Notes under the pieces: model-generated
The model's database searches: none
The model's input: the letters and a program-made list of their open reading frames with translations, nothing else
What the model was told of the DNA's origin: nothing
Made by a program: the position numbers and the translations under genes
Assembly: GCF_003710815.1 (NCBI RefSeq)
Contig: NZ_RHHP01000026.1
Location: forward strand, 79,445-143,444
DNA length: 64,000 nucleotides
Origin: Brevibacillus centrosporus
GTDB lineage: Bacteria > Bacillota > Bacilli > Brevibacillales > Brevibacillaceae
Reading direction: 5' to 3'
Part shown: positions 18,696 through 27,640 of the stretch, in pieces
Position numbering within the stretch: the first letter of the stretch is position 1
Layout of the letters: the number at the start of each line of letters is the position of its first letter

Positions 18696-19796
18696 ATGAA
18701 AAAGGGCAAAATGCGGTTGGTCGTAAAAGTGGGAAGCAGCTCTCTGGCAGCTACAGAAGGCGGTGTCGATCGAAACAAGATGACACTGCTCGTTTCGGCT
18801 GTGAGTGCGCTTCGGGAAGCGGGACATCAAGTGGTGCTGGTCTCTTCGGGCGCTGTCGCCAGCGGATACCAAAGTCTCGGCTATCAGCAACGACCCCGTA
18901 CCCTCGCTGCCAAGCAAGCGGCTGCAGCCATCGGGCAAAGTCTGTTGATGCAAACCTATACCCAAATGTTTGCTGCTCACCGCTTCAGCGTGGCACAAAT
19001 CCTCCTGACCCGGAGCGACTTTTCTCATCGCGAGCGTTATCAGCACGCTTTTCAAACACTGTCGCTTCTGCTGGATAAAAACATCCTGCCGATCATCAAC
19101 GAGAATGACACGGTTTCCGTAGCCGAGCTGACCTTTGGGGACAACGATATGCTAGGCGCATTGGTGGCTGGACTCGTTCACGCCGACCTCTATCTGATCC
19201 TCACAGACACAGACGGGTTGTATGACAAGGATCCGCGATGCAATCCCGATGCCAAACGCATTTCCTGGCTGTCGGAAGTGACAGAGGAAGTCGAAGCACT
19301 CGCGGGCGGAGCCTCCCAGCTCGGAACAGGCGGCATGCGCTCCAAGCTGATCGCCGCAAGGACTGCACAAGGCTTGGGGATCCCAAGCTTTATCGGAAAA
19401 TTGAATCAACCCTCCGATCTGCTCGAGGTACTCCATGGAGGGGGCAACGGAACCTATGTCAGTTACTCCCCGGAAGCACCAGCGGCCAGCGGTTTGCCAA
19501 CGCGCAAGCAATGGATTGCTCTTCACTCCCCGATCCGCGGTTCAATCACCATCGACAGCGGCGCAGCGGAAGCCGTTTTGAAAAAAAGAAGCAGCCTGCT
19601 CCTAGCCGGTGTGCGGGATGTCGCTGGGGACTTTGAACAAAACGAGGTCATCGAGGTGTACTGCGACGGTTCCTTAATCGGTCGCGGGGTCAGCCGTTTT
19701 GCTGCAGAAGAGCTGCTCGATTACTTATCGCCTGCTGGCTCACCGCGACGCAGCGGTACTGTAATCCACCGCGATCAATGGACGGAGACAATCTGA
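18696..19796 (+). CDS. proB: Glutamate 5-kinase
   Basis: A 366-residue enzyme that phosphorylates glutamate to start proline synthesis. The amino-acid kinase domain (residues ~1-255) starts 'RLVVKVGSSSL' and contains 'NENDTVSVAELTFGDNDMLGALVA' and 'GTGGMRSKLIAA'. A C-terminal PUA domain (~275-366) follows. The frame opens at 18669, but the ATG at 18696 has AGGAGG upstream and gives the normal length. It is the first gene after the T-box terminator and heads the proB-proA-proI operon. Confidence 0.95.
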   Translation: MKKGKMRLVVKVGSSSLAATEGGVDRNKMTLLVSAVSALREAGHQVVLVSSGAVASGYQSLGYQQRPRTLAAKQAAAAIGQSLLMQTYTQMFAAHRFSVAQILLTRSDFSHRERYQHAFQTLSLLLDKNILPIINENDTVSVAELTFGDNDMLGALVAGLVHADLYLILTDTDGLYDKDPRCNPDAKRISWLSEVTEEVEALAGGASQLGTGGMRSKLIAARTAQGLGIPSFIGKLNQPSDLLEVLHGGGNGTYVSYSPEAPAASGLPTRKQWIALHSPIRGSITIDSGAAEAVLKKRSSLLLAGVRDVAGDFEQNEVIEVYCDGSLIGRGVSRFAAEELLDYLSPAGSPRRSGTVIHRDQWTETI

Positions 19797-19869
19797 AGAA
19801 AACACACGAGAGACCTGGCTGGATCCAGGCGTAATACAGAAAGAAAAAAATAAAGGAGCTGGGGAAACC

Positions 19870-21138
19870 ATGGAAAGCTTGAAAACAAAAGTGCTGGAAC
19901 AAATATCACTGGCAAAGCAGGCCTCTCGACAAATGGCCATGCTGAGCCGCGCAGAAAAAGACAACGCTCTCTCCCTGATCGCAGAGCAGCTTCTGGCGGA
20001 TCAGTCCGCTATCCTCACCGCAAACGAAAAAGACATCGCCAAAGCTGTGGCCGATGGTCAGCCTGAGTCTTACCTCGATCGCCTGCGCCTGACACCTGCA
20101 CGGATTGGGGAATTGGCCAGCGGGCTGCATCAGCTGATAAAGCTCGACGACCCAGTCGGTCAGCTCATGGATCGCTGGACCCGTCCAAACGGTCTCGTCA
20201 TGGAGCAAATCCGCGTTCCTCTCGGCGTCATCGGAATGGTCTACGAAGCTCGTCCCAATGTCACGATCGATGCAGCTGCCATTGCTTTGAAAACAGGAAA
20301 CAGTATTGTACTTCGCGGCAGCTACAGCGCTGTTCAGAGCAACCTGGCTCTGACCGCCAGTATTCGCACAGCCTTGGCCGCAAGTGATCTGCCCCTCGAG
20401 GCGGTTCAATACCTCCCTTACGAAGAGCATGCTTCCGTCGATATCTTGTGTACAGCAACCGGTCTGATTGATGTCATCATCCCTCGCGGAGGAGCTGGAC
20501 TCATCCAGCGTGTCCTGCAGAAATCCAGCGTTCCTGTACTCGAAACGGGCATCGGCAACTGCCACATCTTCGTCGATTACAACGCTGTGTACGACATGGC
20601 AGAAGCGATCGTGATCAACGCCAAAACGACTCGTCCAGCTGTATGCAATGCCGCTGAGACCCTGCTTCTGCATCGGAATTGGCCCCTTGCCGAGCAAAAG
20701 GCGCTGCTCCAAAAGCTGCTCGCAGCTGGCGTAGAATTGCGTGCCTGCGATCAGACGAGAGCCGCACATGCAGAGCTGGCTTCTGAGCTGAAAGAAGCAG
20801 TCGAACAGGATTGGGATACGGAATACTCTTCTCTCATCATGGCCGTGCGTACGGTCGGCAGCTTGACGGACGCTCTGGAACACATCGCCCGCCACAGTAC
20901 CGGACATTCCGAGGCCATCATCACCGAGGACAGTGAATCGGCGTCGCGCTTTTTGGCGGCTGTCGACGCGACTACTGTCTATCACAATGCTTCGACTCGC
21001 TTTACTGATGGTGGTGAATTTGGGTTTGGGGCAGAAATCGGCATCAGCACCCAGAAGCTGCATGCTCGTGGTCCTATGGGCCTGCCTGCTTTGACCTCGT
21101 ATAAATACGTCGTACGTGGAACCGGACAGATCCGCTAG
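19870..21138 (+). CDS. proA: Gamma-glutamyl phosphate reductase
   Basis: A 422-residue NADPH-dependent enzyme of the aldehyde dehydrogenase superfamily that reduces glutamyl-5-phosphate. Diagnostic stretches are 'RVPLGVIGMVYEARPNVTIDAAAIALKTGN', the catalytic Cys in 'TTRPAVCNAAETLL', and 'RFTDGGEFGFGAEIGISTQKLHARGPMGL'. RBS AAGGAG precedes the ATG. It is second in the operon, 73 bases after proB and 21 bases before proI. It acts with ProB, which it probably needs for channelling the labile phosphate intermediate. Confidence 0.95.
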   Translation: MESLKTKVLEQISLAKQASRQMAMLSRAEKDNALSLIAEQLLADQSAILTANEKDIAKAVADGQPESYLDRLRLTPARIGELASGLHQLIKLDDPVGQLMDRWTRPNGLVMEQIRVPLGVIGMVYEARPNVTIDAAAIALKTGNSIVLRGSYSAVQSNLALTASIRTALAASDLPLEAVQYLPYEEHASVDILCTATGLIDVIIPRGGAGLIQRVLQKSSVPVLETGIGNCHIFVDYNAVYDMAEAIVINAKTTRPAVCNAAETLLLHRNWPLAEQKALLQKLLAAGVELRACDQTRAAHAELASELKEAVEQDWDTEYSSLIMAVRTVGSLTDALEHIARHSTGHSEAIITEDSESASRFLAAVDATTVYHNASTRFTDGGEFGFGAEIGISTQKLHARGPMGLPALTSYKYVVRGTGQIR

Positions 21139-21159
21139 TCCAACAGGAGGGAATCAACC

Positions 21160-22002
21160 ATGAATACACAAGCAGCATGTTCCATTGAAGGACGGATTGG
21201 CTTTCTCGGCGCGGGCTCTATTGTGGAGGCCATGCTGTCCGGTATCTTGAAAAAAGGGCTTCTCTCCTCTGACCGCATCTATGTGACCAATCGGAGCAAC
21301 TCCGAGCGGCTGGAACACCTCGCCGGGACATATGGCGTGAACACGACACATGATAAATTTGAAGTCATCTCCGCATCGGACATCTTGATTCTGGCGATGA
21401 AACCGAAAGATTCGGGTGAAGCACTCAAAGAACTGCGCGGCGCCGTCCACGAAGGTCAATTGGTGATCTCCGTCATCGCAGGCGTCTCCACCACCCTGAT
21501 CGCAGAATGGCTCGGCGTCAACTGCCCAATCATTCGAACCATGCCCAATACTTCCTCGGCAGTCGGCTTGTCTGCAACGGGGATCGCGGCCAACCATTCC
21601 GTCACAGAAGAACAGCTTCAGCTCGCCACCCATCTCTTTGAGGCGATCGGTACCGTCTATTCCGTCGCAGAAGAAGAGCTGGATATCGTCACAGGACTAT
21701 CCGGTAGCGGCCCTGCTTATGTCTACTACCTCGTAGAGGCGATGATGGGCGCTGGCGCGACAGCGGGTCTGGATCGTGAAATGACTCGTCAGCTGACGCT
21801 GCAAACGGTGCTTGGTGCAGCTCACATGCTGATGGACACCCGTGAAGATCCCGCTATCCTGCGCAAAAAAGTAACCAGTCCTGGCGGGACGACCCAAGCT
21901 GGAATGGAAGTGCTGGAATCGTATCGCTTCCAGGAAGCTGTTACTTCCGCCATCCTCCGCGCTTCTGAACGTTCACGGGAAATGGGTGCCGAATACCGAT
22001 AG
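21160..22002 (+). CDS. proI: Pyrroline-5-carboxylate reductase
   Basis: A 280-residue enzyme completing proline synthesis. The N-terminal Rossmann motif is 'IGFLGAGSIVEAML', with 'IRTMPNTSSAVG' in the middle and the C-terminal signature 'VTSPGGTTQAGMEVLE'. RBS ACAGGAGG lies upstream. The gene follows proA by 21 bases, as in the Bacillus proBAI arrangement, so I use proI rather than proC; the two names describe the same reaction. It is regulated through the T-box leader at the head of the operon. Confidence 0.94.
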   Translation: MNTQAACSIEGRIGFLGAGSIVEAMLSGILKKGLLSSDRIYVTNRSNSERLEHLAGTYGVNTTHDKFEVISASDILILAMKPKDSGEALKELRGAVHEGQLVISVIAGVSTTLIAEWLGVNCPIIRTMPNTSSAVGLSATGIAANHSVTEEQLQLATHLFEAIGTVYSVAEEELDIVTGLSGSGPAYVYYLVEAMMGAGATAGLDREMTRQLTLQTVLGAAHMLMDTREDPAILRKKVTSPGGTTQAGMEVLESYRFQEAVTSAILRASERSREMGAEYR

Positions 22003-22068
22003 CTTTTTGCAGACCAGCCCGTCATGTATACTAGGAGGACAGGACTGCATCTACGAAGGAGGTATCCC

Positions 22069-22881
22069 ATGGAAATCTACGCCTTGTACGGAACTAGCGG
22101 AACAGGGAAAAGCTCCAGCGCTCTGGAGCTGGCTCACCGAATGAACATCGATGCCATCATTGACGACGGAATCCTTATTTACCAAGGTCGCAAGGTGGCC
22201 GGGACCTCCGCCAAATACGAAAAGACCAAAATCCAGGCAGTGAAACGGGCTATTTTCCATTACGAGGAGCATGCTACTGACGTTCGCCGCATGCTTCAGC
22301 AGCTCCTTCCCAATCGCATTCTCATCCTCGGTACTTCGCGCCGAATGATTGAACGCATCGTGGAAGCCCTGGAATTGACTTCGCCCATCGAATATATTCC
22401 GATTGAGTCCATCAAGCCTCCGCAAGAGATCGAGGCTGCCCGTTACGTGCGGGAAACGATGGGCAAGCACGTGATCCCCATCCCTCGCGTTGAGGTGGAA
22501 AAAGATTTCTTGCAGCGTCTTGTCGCTTCTGCTCAACAAATTTTTTCTTCCAAAAAAGAAGTCATCGGGGAAACGACCGTGGTGCATCCCCCTTTTACAG
22601 GTGGTCGCATCGTCATTCACCCACAGGTTCTGCGCAAGATTGTCGAAGGCACCTGCACGTATTTTAAGGAGGTCCACCACATTCAAAAGACAGAGTACAC
22701 CTTTGAGGATTTGCCTCGCCTGCAAGTGACTCTTTCACTAAAGCTCTCTTATGGAACAGACATCCCCGCTTTAGCCAAAGACATCCAGCAAGCCTTGTAC
22801 AATGAGGCCAGCTACTGCCTCAACATCGCACCAGCAAGCATTGACCTGAAGATTGCGGGTCTGGAATTTGCCAGTGTATAA
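22069..22881 (+). CDS. P-loop NTPase with a C-terminal Asp23/Gls24-like domain
   Basis: A 270-residue protein (start at the ATG 22069 with AAGGAGG; the frame opens earlier, at 22024). It begins 'MEIYALYGTSGTGKSSSALELA', a textbook Walker A at residues 8-15. The middle has 'RILILGTSRRMIERIVEALEL'. The last ~75 residues ('LQVTLSLKLSYGTDIPALAKDIQQALYNEA') have the strand-helix pattern of the Asp23/Gls24 envelope-stress family ('GVNIPxVAxxIQ' type). It follows proI by 66 bases with no obvious terminator between, so it may be read from the proline transcript. I infer an NTP-dependent membrane- or wall-associated role; none is known. Confidence 0.75.
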   Translation: MEIYALYGTSGTGKSSSALELAHRMNIDAIIDDGILIYQGRKVAGTSAKYEKTKIQAVKRAIFHYEEHATDVRRMLQQLLPNRILILGTSRRMIERIVEALELTSPIEYIPIESIKPPQEIEAARYVRETMGKHVIPIPRVEVEKDFLQRLVASAQQIFSSKKEVIGETTVVHPPFTGGRIVIHPQVLRKIVEGTCTYFKEVHHIQKTEYTFEDLPRLQVTLSLKLSYGTDIPALAKDIQQALYNEASYCLNIAPASIDLKIAGLEFASV

Positions 22882-22894
22882 AAGGAATCCTTTC

Positions 22895-22930
22895 GATCGG
22901 GCCTCAAAAAAGCCGGGTCTTTTTTTTTGC
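22895..22930 (+). terminator. Intrinsic terminator
   Basis: Imperfect GC-rich stem (GATCG-GGC / GCC-GGGTC) followed by nine T, 14 bases after the P-loop gene. Probably ends the pro operon transcript. Confidence 0.65.
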
Positions 22931-23006
22931 CTGTAATCCACAGCGGTTACTTCCGCGACTCTTGATCATCCTAAACGTGTATCCCCCACATGAAAGGAGA
23001 AGTCTG

Positions 23007-23315
23007 ATGCAAACCATCATGTCTTCCGCGCCTTTGAAGCAAGTTCCGATTCCCGAGCCGCCACGAGTCATTACGACAAAGGACATGAGCTATATAAAGG
23101 ACGCCTTGTCATGGGAGCTGGATGCCTTTAAAAAGCTGCATGCCTTTGCCCAGATGGCAACGGACCCAGAAGCCAAGCAATGCCTGGACAAAGTGGGACG
23201 CATGCACCAGATGCACTACCAAAAATTGCTGACCCATTTGCAAAACAACAACGCCACGATCATGTCGACCATTCCACAGACCCAATCCCAGCAGCAGCAA
23301 CCCCAAATGCAATAA
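23007..23315 (+). CDS. Probable spore coat-associated protein, CotF-like
   Basis: A 102-residue protein; ATG at 23007 is preceded by AAAGGAG. The core 'MSYIKDALSWELDAFKKLHAFAQMATDPEAKQCLDKVGRMHQMHYQKLLTHL' is a helical hairpin of the ferritin-like kind seen in CotF/YhcQ/YusN-type coat proteins. The Gln-rich tail (QTQSQQQQPQMQ) is low-complexity. It lies 13 bases upstream of a clearer CotF-family gene, so the pair is probably co-expressed in the mother cell during sporulation. Family assignment is by pattern. Confidence 0.65.
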   Translation: MQTIMSSAPLKQVPIPEPPRVITTKDMSYIKDALSWELDAFKKLHAFAQMATDPEAKQCLDKVGRMHQMHYQKLLTHLQNNNATIMSTIPQTQSQQQQPQMQ

Positions 23316-23328
23316 GGGAGGAATCCGG

Positions 23329-23661
23329 ATGCCAAATCAAAACCAGATCGCCAATCCGCAGTCAGGGCAGCTGCCACAAGTAAAAGGTCCGCAGATGAAT
23401 GACCGGGACTATCTCAACGATTGTCTTGCTACGTGCAAATATTTGGCGGACGGCCTAAATATTGCCGCGTGGGAAGCGAGCCATCAGCAGCTGCACCAGG
23501 ATTTCCTGCAGATCCTGAATGAAACGCATCAAAGTGCCCGGGAAACCTACGAGCTGATGTTCCGCAAGGGCTGGTACAAGCTGGAAGCAGCCGAGCAGCA
23601 AAAGCTGCAGCAGGCTTATCAGCAGTTTAGCGGTTACTCTACACAGTTTCCGTATCATTGA
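23329..23661 (+). CDS. Spore coat protein, CotF family
   Basis: A 110-residue protein with the Coat F signature: 'MNDRDYLNDCLATCKYLADGLNIAAWEASHQQLHQDFLQIL' followed by 'ARETYELMFRKGWYKLEAAEQQKLQQAYQQFSGY'. Related Bacillus proteins are small coat components such as YusN and YhcQ. RBS GGGAGG lies upstream of the ATG. It is second gene of a two-gene unit and ends in front of a perfect 18-bp hairpin shared with the convergent MocR gene. Confidence 0.82.
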   Translation: MPNQNQIANPQSGQLPQVKGPQMNDRDYLNDCLATCKYLADGLNIAAWEASHQQLHQDFLQILNETHQSARETYELMFRKGWYKLEAAEQQKLQQAYQQFSGYSTQFPYH

Positions 23662-23678
23662 TCAAAAGCAGAGGCACG

Positions 23679-23720
23679 GTAAGTCAAGGGGCATCCGAAA
23701 CTGGATGCCCCTTGACTTAC
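23679..23720. terminator. Perfect 18-bp hairpin between convergent genes
   Basis: GTAAGTCAAGGGGCATCC (23679-23696) pairs perfectly with 23703-23720 across a 6-base loop. The 3' arm includes the stop codon of the MocR gene. Neither side has a long T-run, so it may act as a bidirectional terminator or an mRNA-end stabiliser. Confidence 0.6.
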
Positions 23721-25159
23721 TCTTGCAGCAAACGCGCCAGTATAAACAGAGCCTGTTCCAGCTGATCCTCATCTGCATACGCGTAAGATAGGCGCAAATG
23801 GTGGCTGTCGGACTGATCGTATACATAGCCTGGGTTGAGCAGTATCCCTGCTGCGAGTGCTTTGTTGAACAGCGCGCGCATCGACCCGGGACGGCGCAGG
23901 CGCAGCCAAATATAAAATCCCCCTGTCGGAACTTGCCAGTCAGCCAGCTCGGAGAACCACCGATTCAAAAGTTCGAGAACATGATCTCTCCTGCCTCGCA
24001 GGGCTTGGCGTATAGCCGTCATATGCGCTGCGTATTTCCCTGAAGATAGCCATTTGGCTGCTACCCAAGCGGACAGGCTGCTCGCCCCGTAATCCGTTTG
24101 CATTTTTACATCTGCCAAGCGCTCAATGACGGGTTCTGGCCCGACGATCCAGCCGATCCGAAGCCCCGGACTCAGCGTTTTGGACAAGCTGCCCAAATAA
24201 AGCACCTGACCGTTGGAATCCATCGATTTCAGCGGAAGCGGACCCAGCTCATCGAACCACAGCTCCCCGTACACATCGTCCTCCAAAATCGGCAAGCGCT
24301 CCCGAATACAGGCAGCCAGAACTTCTTCTCTCCTGCGCTGTGTCATGAGTATCCCCGTAGGATTGTGATAAGTCGGAATCGTGTAAAGCAGCGCCGCATG
24401 GTGGTTATGCTTTTGTTTGGCCAATGCGTCCCTTCGAATCCCCTCTTGGTCCATCTGTACCCCCACCAGTCGCATGCCGGAAGACTGAAACAGCGGAAGC
24501 GAGTACAAATACGATGGCTGTTCCACCAGAATCGTGGAGCCTTGCTGCAGGATTCCTTGCGAGAGTAATTGCAGGGCCTGCAGCGCACCTGAGACCACGA
24601 GGATCGACGCTGGCGATGCCTCTATTCCTCGCGTTCGCAAGTACTTGCTGATTTCCTGACGCAGCGGCAAAAGCCCTTTTGGCTCTGCATAGCCGAGCTG
24701 GGCCATTTCCCCTCGCATACTCGCCAGGATCTCTTCCATTTGCGCCATTGGCAGCAGCTGAGGGGAAAGCTCCCCTGTACCCAGGCGGATGTAGCTTGGA
24801 TCTGACTCATATCGATTGATGTCCTGAATCGTCGGAGTATTGGACGGGTGGCTGCTGGCCTTGACGTAGCCTAGCCAGTCAGGAGGAGGCGTAGGCTTTA
24901 GGAGCGACCATGTATTGTTGCTCACCCTCGTCCCGCTGCCCACAGTCGACTCAATCAATCCCTCTGCCTTCAGCTCCTCCAGCGCGGTCACAACGGTACT
25001 GCGATTGACTTCAAATGCCAAAGCGAGCGCTCTTTGCGTCGGTAATTTACTGTGAACAGGCCAGTCGCCTGAAGCGATTTTCCCTTTCATATAAGCCACA
25101 ATCTGCAAATAGATCGGGATGTCTACGGCTTTGTCCGGCTTCCAATCCATCGTCAGCAC
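23717..25159 (-). CDS. MocR-family transcriptional regulator (GntR HTH + aminotransferase-like domain)
   Basis: A 480-residue regulator. The N-terminal winged helix-turn-helix 'PTQRALALAFEVNRSTVVTALEELKAEGLIESTVGSGTRV' is followed by a fold-type-I PLP domain with 'YHNPTGILM' and the PLP-lysine motif 'LGSLSKTLSPGLRIGWIVG'. The chosen start is GTG at 25159 with GGGGAGG 6 bases upstream; ATG 25150 is possible. It is divergent from a LysE-type exporter, with an inverted repeat in the shared promoter region. It probably senses an amino acid or PLP adduct and activates the exporter. Confidence 0.88.
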   Translation of the reverse strand: MLTMDWKPDKAVDIPIYLQIVAYMKGKIASGDWPVHSKLPTQRALALAFEVNRSTVVTALEELKAEGLIESTVGSGTRVSNNTWSLLKPTPPPDWLGYVKASSHPSNTPTIQDINRYESDPSYIRLGTGELSPQLLPMAQMEEILASMRGEMAQLGYAEPKGLLPLRQEISKYLRTRGIEASPASILVVSGALQALQLLSQGILQQGSTILVEQPSYLYSLPLFQSSGMRLVGVQMDQEGIRRDALAKQKHNHHAALLYTIPTYHNPTGILMTQRRREEVLAACIRERLPILEDDVYGELWFDELGPLPLKSMDSNGQVLYLGSLSKTLSPGLRIGWIVGPEPVIERLADVKMQTDYGASSLSAWVAAKWLSSGKYAAHMTAIRQALRGRRDHVLELLNRWFSELADWQVPTGGFYIWLRLRRPGSMRALFNKALAAGILLNPGYVYDQSDSHHLRLSYAYADEDQLEQALFILARLLQE

Positions 25160-25193
25160 GCTATTCCTCCCCTTCCTTTTCCCCATTGTACAA

Positions 25194-25221
25194 AATTGGT
25201 TGGCCTAGGAGTAAACCAATT
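25194..25221. promoter_or_regulatory. Inverted repeat in the MocR/LysE divergent promoter
   Basis: AATTGGTT (25194-25201) and AACCAATT (25214-25221) are perfect inverted half-sites 12 bases apart. They lie upstream of a possible CATAAT -10 (25250-25255) for the exporter and next to a TACAAT for the regulator. The position fits a MocR operator that activates one gene and autorepresses the other. Confidence 0.55.
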
Positions 25222-25289
25222 GGCTGAAGACATTTTCCTTTGACCCCGTCATAATGAACGAAGCGAATTGAATCAAGGAGGAACATCAC

Positions 25290-25904
25290 GTGTTGGAAGC
25301 GATTTTGCATGGACTGGTCCTTTCGTTCGGACTTATTTTGCCGCTTGGCGCTCAAAATGTATTTGTGTTCAATCAAGGAGCGATGCAGCCCTCGCTGTGG
25401 CGCGCCCTGCCTGTCGTGGTCACTGCCGCTGTCTGTGATTCCCTTTTGATTTTACTCGCCGTATTTGGCGTCTCGCTCGTTGTGCTGGGCGTGGCATGGC
25501 TGAAAATGGTTCTTTATATCGTCGGGGTGTGCTTTTTGCTGTACATGGGCTATTTGACATGGCGCACTCGCCCCGCTGTGGATTCCAGGGAGGCTAAGCG
25601 CTTTTCTCCCAAACGCCAGGTGATGTTCGCCGCATCCGTATCGCTGCTCAACCCTCATGCGATCCTCGATACAATCGGCGTCATCGGTACCAGCTCTCTT
25701 TCTTACAGCGGAGCGGATAAATGGGGATTTACGCTCGCGTGCATAATGGTTTCGTGCCTCTGGTTCTGCAGCCTGTGTCTTGCCGGGCGCATGGCAGGTC
25801 GTTTGGATCCTTCCGGAAGGCTGCTGGGTGTCCTGAACAAGGTGTCTGCCATCATCATGTGGGCGGTTGCCCTCTACATGGCATGGTCGATCTTTTTCTT
25901 CTAA
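25290..25904 (+). CDS. LysE/ArgO-type amino acid exporter
   Basis: A 204-residue membrane protein with six predicted helices and the family signature 'GLILPLGAQNVFVFNQG' near the N-terminus, then 'SVSLLNPHAILDTIGVIG'. LysE/ArgO proteins export basic amino acids. The start is GTG at 25290 with AAGGAGG 8 bases upstream. Its partner is the divergent MocR regulator, a known pairing for LysE-type exporters. Substrate is inferred as lysine or arginine from the branch resemblance, not proven. Confidence 0.87.
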   Translation: MLEAILHGLVLSFGLILPLGAQNVFVFNQGAMQPSLWRALPVVVTAAVCDSLLILLAVFGVSLVVLGVAWLKMVLYIVGVCFLLYMGYLTWRTRPAVDSREAKRFSPKRQVMFAASVSLLNPHAILDTIGVIGTSSLSYSGADKWGFTLACIMVSCLWFCSLCLAGRMAGRLDPSGRLLGVLNKVSAIIMWAVALYMAWSIFFF

Positions 25905-25979
25905 ACGTCTGTCTGGTGAATAATCCGCACCTCCTCCAAACAAAATACTCCTAGTTGGATTTATAAGCGGAGGTTTGCC

Positions 25980-26597
25980 ATGCTTTTTACCAAGACAGAT
26001 GCCTTGCTGGAAGACCTATATGAAATCGCCAAGAATGTACATGAATCAGCCGTTTATTTCAATGAATATAAGATCTCGTCCATGGAGACGCTGAAGACCT
26101 TTTCCGAGACCATGAAGGATTACGAGTCCAAAGGAGACAAGCTGATTCACGAGATCATCATCCGAATCAACAAAACGTTTATTACCGCAATCGAACGCGA
26201 AGATGTCATGGAGCTGGCCGTTCGTCTCGACGATGTGCTGGACGGATTGGAGACCTGCTCGTCCCGCCTGTACATGTACGACATCATGGAGCCGGACGAA
26301 ACGATGGTGAAATTCGGACAAATCATTGAAGACTCTTCCCAGCAAATTTTGCTTGCCATGGATCTGCTGCGTCATCAGAAGCTGTCGGAGATGCGGGAGT
26401 ACATCATCCGCATCAACGATCTGGAAAGTACGGGAGACGAGCTGGTACGCCGGAGCATTCGCGAGCTTTTCCATTCCTCTACAGATCCCATTCACATCAT
26501 CCAGCTCAAAGAGATCTACGAGGTGCTGGAAGGAGTCATGGACCACTGTGAAGACGTCGCTGACGCGATGGAGACAGTCATCATGAGCAATACATAA
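25980..26597 (+). CDS. PhoU-like DUF47 protein (YkaA family)
   Basis: A 205-residue, all-helical protein of the DUF47/TIGR00153 family: 'MLFTKTDALLEDLYEIAKNVHESAVYFNEY', 'ESKGDKLIHEIIIRINKTFITAIEREDVMELAVRLDDVLDGLE'. Repeated E/D-xxxD motifs are the likely metal-binding positions seen in PhoU-like folds. RBS CGGAGG lies before the ATG. It lies 19 bases upstream of a Pit phosphate transporter gene, the standard ykaA-pit pairing, and presumably controls or assists that transporter. Confidence 0.9.
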   Translation: MLFTKTDALLEDLYEIAKNVHESAVYFNEYKISSMETLKTFSETMKDYESKGDKLIHEIIIRINKTFITAIEREDVMELAVRLDDVLDGLETCSSRLYMYDIMEPDETMVKFGQIIEDSSQQILLAMDLLRHQKLSEMREYIIRINDLESTGDELVRRSIRELFHSSTDPIHIIQLKEIYEVLEGVMDHCEDVADAMETVIMSNT

Positions 26598-26616
26598 ATC
26601 CAAGGAGACACTGCCC

Positions 26617-27624
26617 ATGCACACGAGCCTTCCCTTCATCGTCGCCGTCGTTGTGTTAGCCGTTTCCTTTGACTTTATCAACGGCTTTCATGACACGGCG
26701 AATGCGATTGCGACGACCGTATCTACCAAGGCGCTGCCACCCCGCATCGCCATCGTCATGGCAGCTGTCATGAACTTCATCGGTGCGCTAGCCTTCACAG
26801 GTGTCGCTAAGACGATCGGGGGCAAAATCGCTGATCCAGCCAAGCTGGAATACGGCGTGCTGATCGTAATCGCTGCTTTGCTGGCCTCGATCTTTTGGAA
26901 TCTCGTCACCTGGTGGTACGGGATTCCCAGCAGCTCCTCTCATGCGCTCATCGGTTCTGTTGTCGGAGCCGTTTTCATATCGGCGGGTGGAAGCACGATC
27001 AATTGGAGCGGTTTTCGAGAAATCTTCGAGGCACTCATTCTATCCCCGGTCATCGCATTACTTGGTGGCTACTTGCTTATGAATATCTTTTACTTCCTGT
27101 TCCGTAAAATTCCGACGCCTCCATCCAAGGTCAACCGACGCTTCCGTTACTTTCAGATCCTCACAGCTGCCCTCCAATCTTTCACACACGGAACAAACGA
27201 CGCACAAAAGGCGATGGGCATCATCGTCTTTGCACTGGTAGCCGCCGATATTCAATCGGATGCGAATACGATCCCCTTTTGGGTTCAGCTCATCTGTGCC
27301 ATCTCCATGGGGCTGGGCACCTCCGTAGGCGGCTGGAGGATTATTAAAACGGTAGGCGGCAAAATCACCAAAATCGAGCCCATTAACGGAGCAACAGCCG
27401 ACATTACCTCTTCTTCCATCATCTTTACGTTTACGCAGCTGGGCCTGCCGGTAAGCTCCACGCATGTCATATCATCCGCGATCATGGGAGTCGGTGCAGC
27501 CAAGCGGTTAAAGGGAGTCAACTGGGGAATCGCCAAACGGATTGTCATTACCTGGTTCATCACCCTCCCGATCTCTGCTGTGATCTCAGCGATCATCTAC
27601 AGTATTTTGCAGCTGTTCTTTTAA
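26617..27624 (+). CDS. pit: Low-affinity inorganic phosphate transporter, PiT family
   Basis: A 335-residue transporter with two copies of the PiT signature: 'FDFINGFHDTANAIATTVSTKAL' near the N-terminus and 'QSFTHGTNDAQKAMGIIVFAL' at ~190. 'GIPSSSSHALIGSVVG' and 'LPVSSTHVISSAIMG' complete the inverted repeats. It couples phosphate (usually as a metal complex) to protons or sodium. RBS AAGGAGA lies upstream. It is second gene after the PhoU-like protein and is followed by a strong terminator. Confidence 0.93.
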   Translation: MHTSLPFIVAVVVLAVSFDFINGFHDTANAIATTVSTKALPPRIAIVMAAVMNFIGALAFTGVAKTIGGKIADPAKLEYGVLIVIAALLASIFWNLVTWWYGIPSSSSHALIGSVVGAVFISAGGSTINWSGFREIFEALILSPVIALLGGYLLMNIFYFLFRKIPTPPSKVNRRFRYFQILTAALQSFTHGTNDAQKAMGIIVFALVAADIQSDANTIPFWVQLICAISMGLGTSVGGWRIIKTVGGKITKIEPINGATADITSSSIIFTFTQLGLPVSSTHVISSAIMGVGAAKRLKGVNWGIAKRIVITWFITLPISAVISAIIYSILQLFF

Positions 27625-27640
27625 CACGCAGCGTCATAGA

